Shown here piece after piece: positions 51,209-59,690 of a stretch of 64,000 nucleotides of DNA. Source of the stretch: Gemmatimonadota bacterium (lineage in GTDB: Bacteria > Gemmatimonadota > Gemmatimonadetes > Longimicrobiales > Gaopeijiaceae); assembly GCA_028873595.1 (NCBI GenBank), contig JAPPOV010000037.1, forward strand, positions 1 through 64,000, given 5' to 3'. Both the position numbers and the translations under genes were made by a program. The notes beneath the pieces are model-generated. The model ran no database searches, was not told where the DNA came from, and worked only from the letters and a program-made list of their open reading frames with translations. Numbering within the stretch: position 1 is the stretch's first letter; each line of letters begins with the position of its first letter.

Positions 51209-52639
51209 CTACAGCGTCTGCGCGGAATTCTCAGGACAAAGCTCGGAGCGAAGCCGCGGCAGACGAGATCCGAGGACAATCGCGCGGATGATGACGTAGC
51301 CGACGAATGCCATCCAGAGGCCCAGATTTCCCCATAGGTCGATCAGAGGGAACGATGTGCCGATGAAAAAGAGGCAAGAGAGCACACTCGCGTTGCGCAT
51401 ATCGCGCGTGCCCGTCGCACCGATGAAGATGCCATCCAGCTGGAAGGCCGCGAATGAGACGAGGACATACGTGGCCGTGAGCGGAAGGTAGGCTTCCGCG
51501 AGATCCCGCACCGGCTCCAGATCAGTGAGACCGGTGATGGCTGCGGGCCCGATGAACGCGACCAACGCTGCGAGCCCGACCGCCGACCCAGCAGAGAGCT
51601 CGGTCGAGGTTCGAATGACTCGATCGAAGGTGGAGAGGTCCCCCGCACCGAAGGCTCGCCCGACGAAGGTCTCGGTGGCGTGCGCGTATCCGTCGAGCAA
51701 ATAGGCAGACAGGCTGATCAGCTGAAGAAGCACGTGGTTCGCCGCCAGGGTGTCGTCGCCGAATGCGGCGCCCTGATTCGTGAACCACGCGAAACCCAGC
51801 AGGAGGAAGAGCGTTCGGATCATGATATCCGCGTTTGCCTCCAGCGTATGACGCGCGCGTTCTCGATCGAAGATCCTATTCCTCGGCCAGAACGCTTCAT
51901 CATCGCCGTGGTCCTGAGCGAGCACGCGGACGGCGAGCCAGATGGCGAGACCGAGGGTGACCCACTCCGCGATCACGGTCCCGATCGCGATCCCTCGAAT
52001 TCCCAGGCCCATGATACCGCCCAGAACCACATCGAGGATGATGTTGAGCCCGTTGAGCGCGAGCTGCGTGACGAGCATATGCCGCATTCGTCCGAGACCC
52101 ACGAAGGTGCCGAGAACTGCGAACGTGGCGAGGCTGGCGGGGGCGCCGCAGATACGCAGATCGAAGTAGACTCTGGTCAGGCCTTCTACCTCGGGTCCTG
52201 CGCCGAACAGACCGAGGGCCAGGTGGATGATCGGGCGCTGCAGAATCAGGAGCGTCAGGCTGATCCCGACGGCAAGGCCGAGGGCACGACCCAGAGTGGC
52301 GCGCACCTCTGCCGAGTCTCCGGCTCCTGAGGCTTGGGCGGTGAAGCCGGTGGTGCCCATGCGCAGGAACCCGAAGCTCCAGTATACGAAGTTGAAGACG
52401 AGCGCTCCGACCGCGATCGCGCCGAGTTCGGCGACAGTCCCCGTGTTCCCGAGCACTGCCGTGTCGGCGATTCCGAGCAACGGAACGGATGAACTCGCGA
52501 TGACAACCGGCCAGGCGAGGCGCAGGACGGCGCGCCGCGTGACGTCTGTCGGGTGCTTGTGCCTCAGGGGAGCTCCGCTGGTGTCGGGATGGGGATGGCC
52601 AAAGGTATGTGATTGGCGACGTGCGCATTCTTTCCGCAC
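51209..52639 (-). CDS. MATE-family efflux transporter (DinF-like)
   Basis: 476 residues from GTG 52639; the first 35 residues are hydrophilic and the real start may be farther in. About twelve helices follow in two halves. Marks of the DinF branch include LAWPVVIASSSVPLLGIADTAVLG, RMGTTGFTAQASGAGD and, in the second half, YLLDGYAHATETFVGRAFGAGD. These export drugs or metabolites using H+ or Na+. It is divergent from the sulfite-oxidase-like gene. Confidence 0.88.
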   Translation of the reverse strand: MRKECARRQSHTFGHPHPDTSGAPLRHKHPTDVTRRAVLRLAWPVVIASSSVPLLGIADTAVLGNTGTVAELGAIAVGALVFNFVYWSFGFLRMGTTGFTAQASGAGDSAEVRATLGRALGLAVGISLTLLILQRPIIHLALGLFGAGPEVEGLTRVYFDLRICGAPASLATFAVLGTFVGLGRMRHMLVTQLALNGLNIILDVVLGGIMGLGIRGIAIGTVIAEWVTLGLAIWLAVRVLAQDHGDDEAFWPRNRIFDRERARHTLEANADIMIRTLFLLLGFAWFTNQGAAFGDDTLAANHVLLQLISLSAYLLDGYAHATETFVGRAFGAGDLSTFDRVIRTSTELSAGSAVGLAALVAFIGPAAITGLTDLEPVRDLAEAYLPLTATYVLVSFAAFQLDGIFIGATGTRDMRNASVLSCLFFIGTSFPLIDLWGNLGLWMAFVGYVIIRAIVLGSRLPRLRSELCPENSAQTL

Positions 52640-52672
52640 ATTGACGCATTCACACGAACGGAGGCGCGACGA

Positions 52673-53887
52673 ATGCCGGATCGCTCACAGCGCGGTGCAC
52701 GGACACCGGCGGACCTTTATGGACTCGATACTGTGACACAGGAGGCTTTGACGCGCCGCGAGGCGCTTCGTCGCGGTGGCGCAGTGGCCGCGGCAGCGGC
52801 TGTGTTTCCGTCCGACTTTGCGGATCGTCTGGCTCGCATTGCACCTCAGGATGCGGTCATCCCCTGGACGAACGCTCCGGAGGCAGGCGGTAGGGCCAAC
52901 ACGCTGGACTGGCAGTCGCTGGAGTCGTTCGTCACGCCCACGGAGCAGCTTTTCCGAGTGGGTCACTACGGGATGCCGGAGCTCGATGGCGCCGCCTGGC
53001 GTCTCGAGGTTGGGGGCATGGTCGATCGTCCGGTGACGTTCACGCTCGACGAGATCCGATCGCGTCCTAGTCAAGACGTGACGATGCTCCTGGAGTGCGC
53101 CGGCAATCGCGGCTTCGCCACCTTCATGGGCGCTCTGCACAACGCGACGTGGACAGGTACTCCTCTCGCTCCACTCCTGCGCGAGGCTGGGGTGCAGGAT
53201 GGCGGTATCGAGGTGGTTTTCTTCGGAGCGGACACGGGTACGGAAACGATCCGAGACATCGAGGTCGACCAGCAGTTCGCGCGAAGCCTGTCGATCGAAG
53301 ATGCCATGGCGGAGGACGTGATTCTTGCCTGGGCGGTAAACGGAGACACGCTGCCGACCGATCACGGGTTCCCGCTGCGATTGATCGTGCCTGGCTGGTA
53401 CGGTGTGGCCAACGTGAAGTGGCTGACCCGCATCGAGGTTCGGGACACGCGCTTCATGGGCAAGTTCATGGCACGCGACTACGTGACCCTCCGGCAGGAG
53501 GGTGACGATGCCGATGGCGTATGGGCAGAGACTTCGGTCGGTCGGACCAACATCAATTCGATCCCCGCGAAGGTCGTGCGGACCGACGGAGGGTATCGGA
53601 TCCACGGAGCGGCGTGGGGAAAGCCGATCGGTCGCGTCGAGGTCAGCATCGATGGAGGTGAATGGCAGCGCGTCACACTCGGGGAAGGCACGGACGATCC
53701 TCACACGTGGACGTTCTGGCACCTCGACTGGGATGCTTCGCCCGGGGCACATGTCGTGACTTCGCGCGCGATCTCGGTGGACGGTGAGATACAGCCGACC
53801 ATGGATGATCCGTTGATGGTGCAGAAAATCACGTACTGGGAAAGCTACGGCAGCGTTGTTCGGGAGATCACGATCCCGGAGCAGTAG
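52673..53887 (+). CDS. Tat-exported sulfite-oxidase-like molybdenum enzyme
   Basis: 404 residues from ATG 52673 with GGAGG upstream. A Tat motif (TRREALRRGGAVAAAAAVF) lies about 25 residues in. The oxidoreductase Mo-binding domain follows: FVTPTEQLFRVGHYG, the molybdenum-ligating Cys in MLLECAGNRG, GVANVKWLTRIEV. The C-terminal Ig-like dimerisation domain has GAAWGKPIGRVEVSIDGGEW and TFWHLDWDASPGAH. SorA/SoxC-type enzymes oxidise sulfite or act in sulfur oxidation; related ones reduce other substrates. No cytochrome subunit follows. Its 3' end overlaps the convergent aminopeptidase by 20 bases. Confidence 0.88.
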   Translation: MPDRSQRGARTPADLYGLDTVTQEALTRREALRRGGAVAAAAAVFPSDFADRLARIAPQDAVIPWTNAPEAGGRANTLDWQSLESFVTPTEQLFRVGHYGMPELDGAAWRLEVGGMVDRPVTFTLDEIRSRPSQDVTMLLECAGNRGFATFMGALHNATWTGTPLAPLLREAGVQDGGIEVVFFGADTGTETIRDIEVDQQFARSLSIEDAMAEDVILAWAVNGDTLPTDHGFPLRLIVPGWYGVANVKWLTRIEVRDTRFMGKFMARDYVTLRQEGDDADGVWAETSVGRTNINSIPAKVVRTDGGYRIHGAAWGKPIGRVEVSIDGGEWQRVTLGEGTDDPHTWTFWHLDWDASPGAHVVTSRAISVDGEIQPTMDDPLMVQKITYWESYGSVVREITIPEQ

Positions 53888-54980
53888 ACTGGCTTCTCGT
53901 ATCCGGTAGTAGATCGAACGCGTCGTCTGCGTCAGGCGCTCGTGCCTTCAGGTCCGCGAGTGCCTCGACGAGGTCGCCGTCGTGCGTGGCCAGAAAGGCG
54001 TCGAAATCTCGGAGCCGGTTGTAGTAGCGGATGCGTGAGAGCAGCGTCGCGTTGTTCACCGGCTGGTTCCGAAATCCGGAGAAGCTGAGAGCTTCGAGCT
54101 CGGGTGCGACACGCTCGTCGAACTCACGAAGGGCGTCCGCGACGACGGGAAGCCGATCGACCACCTTTTGCGCGGGTGTGAGGTCGGGGTTTCCGTACAC
54201 GGTTTCGAGTTTCGCCACGAAGTCGTCAAGGTAGCTGCTGAAGCGTTGAACATCACGCCATCGTGCGAGCGCTCGACGGCATTTTATGGAGTCCGGGCCG
54301 CCTCCCGCGCGTGTACAGAAATAGCGTGCGGCGCCGACCCGACCGACGAACGTCGCAAAGCTCTCGTTGAACGTGACTTGGCCGGGCACGAAGAGGTGCT
54401 GGTGTGAGAGCTCGTGGATCACGGTCGTTACGACTTCGACTTCGTCGGTGCGTAGCGCTGTCGACAGAATCGGGTCGTTGAACCAGCCCAGCGTACTGAA
54501 CGCCGCAGTGGGTCGGACCCAGGTATCGTACCCCTCGGCGATGAGACCCGCCTCTTCGTCCAGAGCGCTTTGTAGCGAGAAGTGGCCTTTGTACGGGACA
54601 TGGCCCACGATCGGGAACCACCACGTCTTCGGGACGAGCCGGTCGGGGTATGCCGCTGTTACGACCATGGCGAGGGTGTCACGATCGAGCTGGGTGAACA
54701 TCGTGTATGAGTCACCGACGTCGATCCCCAACTCTTCCGCAGCGAAGCGCCGAGCCTCGACGACGTAAGCGAGCTTGCCACGTGTGTCGGCGTCGACGGT
54801 ACTGTCGTTGAGGACTTCGTGGATCGGTTGGCGAGCGCGAAGGATGCCGATCTCGGCGATACCGGCCTTCACCACGTAAACCGGCGAGCAGGCCGTGCAG
54901 CTGGCAGCGATGACGACTGTCGCGACCGCGAGCAGAGCGCGGCCGCGACGCGGATGCACCCGGACTGACCCGCGTGTCAC
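53868..54980 (-). CDS. PF10023-type zinc aminopeptidase, lipoprotein
   Basis: 370 residues from GTG 54980; a GTG at 55046 inside the SPFH gene would add 22. The signal has a lipobox-like IAASC. The zinc site HELSHQHLF (HExxH) with downstream NESFATFVG (third ligand Glu) and the surrounding YPDRLVPKTWWFPIVGHVPYKG match the 'Aminop' family (DUF2265). Probably a periplasmic lipoprotein peptidase. It lies directly after the SPFH gene on the same strand. Confidence 0.85.
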   Translation of the reverse strand: MTRGSVRVHPRRGRALLAVATVVIAASCTACSPVYVVKAGIAEIGILRARQPIHEVLNDSTVDADTRGKLAYVVEARRFAAEELGIDVGDSYTMFTQLDRDTLAMVVTAAYPDRLVPKTWWFPIVGHVPYKGHFSLQSALDEEAGLIAEGYDTWVRPTAAFSTLGWFNDPILSTALRTDEVEVVTTVIHELSHQHLFVPGQVTFNESFATFVGRVGAARYFCTRAGGGPDSIKCRRALARWRDVQRFSSYLDDFVAKLETVYGNPDLTPAQKVVDRLPVVADALREFDERVAPELEALSFSGFRNQPVNNATLLSRIRYYNRLRDFDAFLATHDGDLVEALADLKARAPDADDAFDLLPDTRSQSTAPGS

Positions 54981-55029
54981 ACGCCCACCCCGGAGAGCGA
55001 CCGAGTGAGGTAGTCGATCGAGCCCATCG

Positions 55030-55932
55030 TCAGCTTCCGCCTCCACCGATCGAGCGCATCAGAGGGACACCGCCTTCGGTGGGAACGTACACAACCGATC
55101 CCGGAGGCATCGTTCCGAGCTGCTCGATGTACTTGAAGGTCAGGTACTCCGGCGTCAGGCCTTCCGAGATGATCTTCTGAGCCTCGGCGAGACCCCGCGC
55201 TTCCTCGATCGCCTGCTGCGCACGCTCCTGAATGATTTCGGTCTGGAAGCGCTCCTGCTCGACTTGCTGCTCTCGCTCGATTCGGGCCTCGATCGCCTCG
55301 CGAACACGCGAGGGTGCCTGGATGTCTCTCACGAAGACGTCGACCACCTGGATGCGATCTCCCGCCTTGTCCTGGATGGTCAGGCGCATGTCGTTGGCGA
55401 TTTCGCGCCGATCAGGTGAGAAAATCTCGTTGATCGACTTCGTCGCGACCGCGTCCCGGACACCGTTTCGGATGGCGTTGAGCACGATGCTGCTCTTGAT
55501 GCTTCGCTCGCTCCCGAGGCGCTGATAAAGCTCGGCCGCTGCTCCTCCGTCGAGCTGGAAGAGAATGGCGACTTCGAGCGACACGTTGAGCTGCTCGCTC
55601 GTCTGAGCCTCGATTCGCTCCACTCCACCGTCCGGTGGGTAGCTCTGCTCACGCACCGACATCTTCTCGATACTCGCGAGCGGATTCACGAGGTGCATGC
55701 CCTGTTCGAGCGGGACCGGATCGACGCTACCCAGGAAGTGCTTCACCCCGACCTCACCGACGGATATGACGGCAAACCCATTTCCGAGGGCGAGGGCCAG
55801 GCCCGCGAACATGAAACCGTACCCCGCGACCTTGGACGCTCCGGCGGCGTCGGGTCTTCCTGTGGCCGGGCCCACGGCGCGTATGACCCCACCGATGAGA
55901 ATCACGAAGATGGCGAGAACGATCTGACCCAT
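55030..55932 (-). CDS. SPFH/prohibitin-family membrane protein
   Basis: 300 residues with AGGAG eight bases before the ATG. Two N-terminal helices (IVLAIFVILIGGVIRAVG and YGFMFAGLALALGNGFAVI) precede the band-7 domain (VKHFLGSVDPVPLEQGMHLVNP, QTSEQLNVSLEVAILFQL, SSIVLNAIRNGVRDAVA). A coiled coil (EARIEREQQVEQERFQTEI) and a Gly-rich end follow. Prohibitin-like proteins form ring scaffolds in the membrane and often regulate proteases; the peptidase gene downstream fits that association. Confidence 0.88.
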   Translation of the reverse strand: MGQIVLAIFVILIGGVIRAVGPATGRPDAAGASKVAGYGFMFAGLALALGNGFAVISVGEVGVKHFLGSVDPVPLEQGMHLVNPLASIEKMSVREQSYPPDGGVERIEAQTSEQLNVSLEVAILFQLDGGAAAELYQRLGSERSIKSSIVLNAIRNGVRDAVATKSINEIFSPDRREIANDMRLTIQDKAGDRIQVVDVFVRDIQAPSRVREAIEARIEREQQVEQERFQTEIIQERAQQAIEEARGLAEAQKIISEGLTPEYLTFKYIEQLGTMPPGSVVYVPTEGGVPLMRSIGGGGS

Positions 55933-56030
55933 GATGGCTGCTCCTGAGGCGGAAAGCGTTGTGTCCCGGCCTTATTACGGCCGAAGTGATTCGTTTCTTC
56001 TACGTCCGACAGACGGTACCGGGGAGCCGC

Positions 56031-56240
56031 TCAGGCACTGCTGTCGTCTTCACCCAGATACGTACGCTGGTCCGGGTCGACGGCTATGCGGAGTTCGACG
56101 AGATCCACATCGGACGCGATCTCGCTGGGGATCTCGTCCGCTGCGAGTCGAAGTGCACCCGCGGCGTCATCCGCAGAGATGCTGAGCGTGTGATACCGCT
56201 GGTACCGCCCACCGAAGCGGACTGTGATCTGGTAGTTCAT
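56031..56240 (-). CDS. Small soluble protein, unknown
   Basis: 69 residues from ATG 56240. The pattern NYQITVRFGGRYQRYHTLSI, a helix (DDAAGALRLAADEIP) and DVDLVELRIAVDPDQ looks like a compact beta-alpha-beta protein and not a shadow frame. No family is known to me. It is divergent from kdtA with 33 bases between the starts. No ribosome-binding site is obvious. The 98 bases between this gene and the SPFH gene are empty. Confidence 0.55.
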   Translation of the reverse strand: MNYQITVRFGGRYQRYHTLSISADDAAGALRLAADEIPSEIASDVDLVELRIAVDPDQRTYLGEDDSSA

Positions 56241-56273
56241 GACAGAATCTACCGACCACACGAGCCTCGCCCT

Positions 56274-57629
56274 ATGCTCCGTGCATGCGCCGGGCCCGAC
56301 CCTGACCTCGAAACGCCGTTGATCTTTCTCTATCGGCTCATGTGGGGCGTGATTCGACTTGCTTCACCATTGCTTTCCCTTGGACACTCCAAGGTGGCGC
56401 GTGGTGTGGCGGGTCGGCGTGCCGCACATCAGCTGCTGACGCTGTGGGGAACGACTCTGCGCGACCCCGACCGTCCGGTTGTCTGGGTGCACGCGCCGAG
56501 CGTCGGGGAAGGTCTGCAGGCGAAGGCCGTCATTGAAGCGATACGCGCATGCCGGCCCGACATCCAGGTCGTCTACACATTCTTTTCGCCGTCCGCCGAA
56601 GAGTTCGCGCGCAATATGGCAGCGGACGTCGCGGCGTACTTGCCGTGGGATCTGAAGGGGCCTCTCAGTCGGGTTCTTGATGCTCTCTGCCCGAATGCGC
56701 TCGTGTTCACCAAGACCGAGATCTGGCCCACGCTCGTGGCGGAAGCGGTGAAGCGGGACGTGCCGGTGGCCCTTGTGGCCGCCACGGTACCAGAGGGAGC
56801 TGGCCGTTCCAGGCCGGTGGCGCGACGACTCCTCCGGCCAGCCTGGGGTGCCTTAACGCTGGCGTGCGCGAATTCCGAGGAGGATGCGAAGACGTTGCGT
56901 GACCTGGGCGTCGATCCCCGTGCTGTGCAGGTGACGGGTGATCCGGGAATCGATTCGGCCGCGACACGGTTCGATGGCCGCAACCGTCAGGCGCCATGGC
57001 TCTCGCCGTTCCAGCTGCATGACCGACCGACAGTCGTCGCAGGCTCGACGTGGAGGGCGGACGAAGATGTGCTCCTTCCCGCGCTCGAAGGCACGCGGGA
57101 GAAGGTCGGAAATCTCCGTGCTGTGATCGCACCCCACGAACCGTCTCGACGCGCCGTAACCCGTCTGTTGAACCGTCTGAGGGCCGCGGGGTGGAGAGCG
57201 GTCACCCTGGAAGTGTTCGAAACTCTCGGCAGGGGTGATGAGCCGGAGGATGCACTCGGGCCCGACGTGATCGTAGTCGAGCGCGTCGGCGTTCTCGCCG
57301 AGTTGTACGAAATGGCTTCAGTGGCCTTTGTCGGAGGAGGCTTTCACAGTCGTGGATTGCACTCCGTGCTGGAGCCTGCGGCAGCGGGGAGCCCTGTCGT
57401 CTTCGGCCCACGGCATCGAAACGCGCGAGCTGCGGGCGAGCTTGTCCGTGAAGGCGGCGCGGAGGTTGCAGGGGATCCACAGGCGTTGGCGGGGGTCCTC
57501 ACTACATGGCTTACCGACGAGACGTGTCGTCTTCAGGCCAGCTCCGCAGCGTCCGCGTACATTGACCGCCATCGGGGTGCTGCCGTCACGTGCGCGACTC
57601 TTCTCGACCCACTGATCCAGAAACGCTGA
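56274..57629 (+). CDS. waaA: Kdo transferase (3-deoxy-D-manno-octulosonic acid transferase)
   Basis: 451 residues from ATG 56274; TTG 56319 would begin nearer the usual N-terminus (LIFLYRLMWGV). The GT30 layout is complete: a short membrane anchor, WVHAPSVGEGLQAKAVIEAIR (catalytic Glu), KTEIWPTLVAEA, NSEEDAKTLRDLGV, VAGSTWRADEDVLL, IAPHEPSRR, and the donor-site VGGGFHSRGLHSVLEPAA with GPRHRNARAAGEL. It adds Kdo to lipid A at the inner membrane, which shows that this organism makes LPS. It is coupled to the rhodanese gene by TGATG. Confidence 0.93.
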   Translation: MLRACAGPDPDLETPLIFLYRLMWGVIRLASPLLSLGHSKVARGVAGRRAAHQLLTLWGTTLRDPDRPVVWVHAPSVGEGLQAKAVIEAIRACRPDIQVVYTFFSPSAEEFARNMAADVAAYLPWDLKGPLSRVLDALCPNALVFTKTEIWPTLVAEAVKRDVPVALVAATVPEGAGRSRPVARRLLRPAWGALTLACANSEEDAKTLRDLGVDPRAVQVTGDPGIDSAATRFDGRNRQAPWLSPFQLHDRPTVVAGSTWRADEDVLLPALEGTREKVGNLRAVIAPHEPSRRAVTRLLNRLRAAGWRAVTLEVFETLGRGDEPEDALGPDVIVVERVGVLAELYEMASVAFVGGGFHSRGLHSVLEPAAAGSPVVFGPRHRNARAAGELVREGGAEVAGDPQALAGVLTTWLTDETCRLQASSAASAYIDRHRGAAVTCATLLDPLIQKR

Positions 57630-57970
57630 TGAACCAATCGCCCGATGTACCGGAAATCACACCTCAGGAACTCAAGGATCGCCTCGATGCGGGTGACGTG
57701 CCGGTACTCGTAGACGTCCGGGAGTATCACGAAGCAGAGATCGCCGATCTGCCTCAGCATGATCAATTGCGCATTCCTACGGGCGAGTTTCCCCAGCGCA
57801 TGGATGAGGTCTCGCCAGACGCCGACGTCGTTCTCTATTGCCGCTCGGGTGGGCGGAGCGCGTGGGCGACGGCGATCCTCATGCAGCGTGGTTATGAGCG
57901 AGTCCTGAATCTGAAGGGCGGAGTGCTCGGTTGGCGTGCCGACGTGGATCCGACCCTGCGCGCCTATTGA
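57629..57970 (+). CDS. Rhodanese-domain sulfurtransferase
   Basis: 113 residues, start overlapping the kdtA stop (TGATG). One rhodanese domain: LVDVREYHEAEIADLP, then the active loop LYCRSGGRS with the catalytic Cys, and VLNLKGGVLGWR. GlpE/PspE-type sulfur carrier in the cytosol (no signal). Coupling to an LPS gene is odd; the window has other sulfur genes (YeeE pair, DUF2892). Confidence 0.93.
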   Translation: MNQSPDVPEITPQELKDRLDAGDVPVLVDVREYHEAEIADLPQHDQLRIPTGEFPQRMDEVSPDADVVLYCRSGGRSAWATAILMQRGYERVLNLKGGVLGWRADVDPTLRAY

Positions 57971-57977
57971 TTCCCTG

Positions 57978-59669
57978 ATGCGGGCTCCGTTCTCACTCAT
58001 GCGGACTCGTTCCGCCGCCGCTTTGCTCCTGTGCTTCGTGGCGGCGTGTGCCGACGCCCCTCAGGAAGGCGAGAGCTGGCCACTGTCCGAGATCGAAGTC
58101 GCAGATTCGGCTCGGGCCTCCGCCTCTTCCGGCGAAGGACGGGCACCCGGAAGTGAGGATCTCTACGTTGTTGAATCCGGCGAGGAGCAGCCCGAAGGTC
58201 CGGACGTTGGCAGTGGTGTCGAACCCGCTGCCGACGAGGGTCCGGCTGAGCCGGCGCGACCGACCCATCGTCCATACCGCCCCCCGTCCGGTATTTCCGA
58301 GTCCGGCCCGCTCCTCAACCCCACGCTCGACGTGGCCGAGGACTTCGAGAACGCTCGCTTTCCAAGGCCCGCCAACATCCGCGGACTCTATGTGAACGCC
58401 TGGGCAGCCGGGTCGAGCCGACGGATCGCCGAGTTGCTCGAGATCGCCGCGACGACCGAGGTCAACGCGTTGGTCATCGACATCAAGGACGCGACTGGAT
58501 TCATCAGTCACGACACCAATCTCGCACTGGCCAAGGAGATCGGCGCCGACGGTGAGGTCCGCATCCGGGACTTGCCCGGGCTCCTCGATCGTCTCGAGGA
58601 AGCCGGTATCTATCCTATCGCACGAATCGTCGTGGTGAAGGATCCACTTCTGGCCGCCGCGAGGCCGGAAACCGCAGTGCAGGACACGGCCGGCGGCATC
58701 TGGATCGACAGTAAGGACATTATCTGGCAGAACCTCTTCAACGAGCAGCTCTGGTCGTACAACGTTGCGCTCGCGCGTGAGGTCGCCGAGATGGGGTTTC
58801 CGGAAATCCAGTGGGACTACATCCGCTTCCCGGATGCGCCCGCTTCGGATATGGCGCGTGCGGTCTTCGTCGGGGGAGAGGATCGCCTGAGGGTGGACGC
58901 GGTGCGTGGCTTTCTGAGCTACGCCGAGCAGGAGTTGGCCGACCTGCCCGTGCGCTCGACCGCGGACGTCTTCGGCGTCACCACCTCGTTCCGCCGTGAC
59001 ATCGGAATCGGGCAGCTGTGGGAAACGTTCATCGACGTTGTCGATGCGGCGTTACCCATGGTGTACCCGAGCCATTACTGGGAGGGGAGCTTCGGCTACA
59101 CGGAGCCGAACGCCTATCCGTACGAGATCGTCTACTCGGCGCTACGTGATGGAATTCGCCGGTCCGCCACGGTCGAAGGGGCGGGACTGATCCGTCCCTG
59201 GCTGCAGGACTTCAGCCTTGGCCCGCCGGCGTATGGCCCTGCTGAAGTGCGGGCACAGATCCAGGCCTCGTATGACCTCGGGGTGTTCGAGTGGATTCTG
59301 TGGAATCCTTCGACTCGATATTCGCTGGCTGCGCTCGAGCCGATCGATGGATTTGAAACCGAGCCGCTGGTGCGAATCGCGGGGGTGCTGACACCCACCT
59401 CCCGGCGGTACGAAGTGATGGACTCCGTGTCGGCGCACGAGATCGCTCTATTCGCGGCGGCGGAAGCCCTGGAAGATCGAGAGACCGTACCGACGGACGA
59501 TGTCGGCCAGCCGATCGCCGGAGCGTCGAAAGAGCAGGTGGGTGAGATTACGCCTGATTCGACTCTGCCTGATCCGGTCCCGACGGGGGCTGCGCCCGCG
59601 ACGGACTCGACTGCCCCTGTGGCCGACTCGATTGCGCCCGTGGATACGCTGGCCGTGCGCGAAGGCTGA
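57978..59669 (+). CDS. DUF4015 glycoside-hydrolase-like lipoprotein
   Basis: 563 residues from ATG 57978 (or 57999). The lipobox LCFVAAC anchors it. A Pro/Glu-rich linker covers about residues 25-120; the DUF4015 TIM-barrel-like domain spans about 135-470: IRGLYVNAWAAGS, VNALVIDIKDATG, YPIARIVVVKDPLLA, EIQWDYIRFPD, ALPMVYPSHYW and WILWNPSTRYS. The tail is a repeat-rich, low-complexity segment (Ala/Pro/Asp). The family is predicted to hydrolyse glycans. It follows the rhodanese by seven bases. Confidence 0.87.
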   Translation: MRAPFSLMRTRSAAALLLCFVAACADAPQEGESWPLSEIEVADSARASASSGEGRAPGSEDLYVVESGEEQPEGPDVGSGVEPAADEGPAEPARPTHRPYRPPSGISESGPLLNPTLDVAEDFENARFPRPANIRGLYVNAWAAGSSRRIAELLEIAATTEVNALVIDIKDATGFISHDTNLALAKEIGADGEVRIRDLPGLLDRLEEAGIYPIARIVVVKDPLLAAARPETAVQDTAGGIWIDSKDIIWQNLFNEQLWSYNVALAREVAEMGFPEIQWDYIRFPDAPASDMARAVFVGGEDRLRVDAVRGFLSYAEQELADLPVRSTADVFGVTTSFRRDIGIGQLWETFIDVVDAALPMVYPSHYWEGSFGYTEPNAYPYEIVYSALRDGIRRSATVEGAGLIRPWLQDFSLGPPAYGPAEVRAQIQASYDLGVFEWILWNPSTRYSLAALEPIDGFETEPLVRIAGVLTPTSRRYEVMDSVSAHEIALFAAAEALEDRETVPTDDVGQPIAGASKEQVGEITPDSTLPDPVPTGAAPATDSTAPVADSIAPVDTLAVREG

Positions 59670-59690
59670 GGCTCGCGGGTAAAGGAACGA

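Noticed and set aside
53868-53887. Overlap of convergent stop regions (sulfite-oxidase-like gene and aminopeptidase)
   Set aside because: Both frames are well supported by family motifs; short 3' overlaps are normal in compact genomes.
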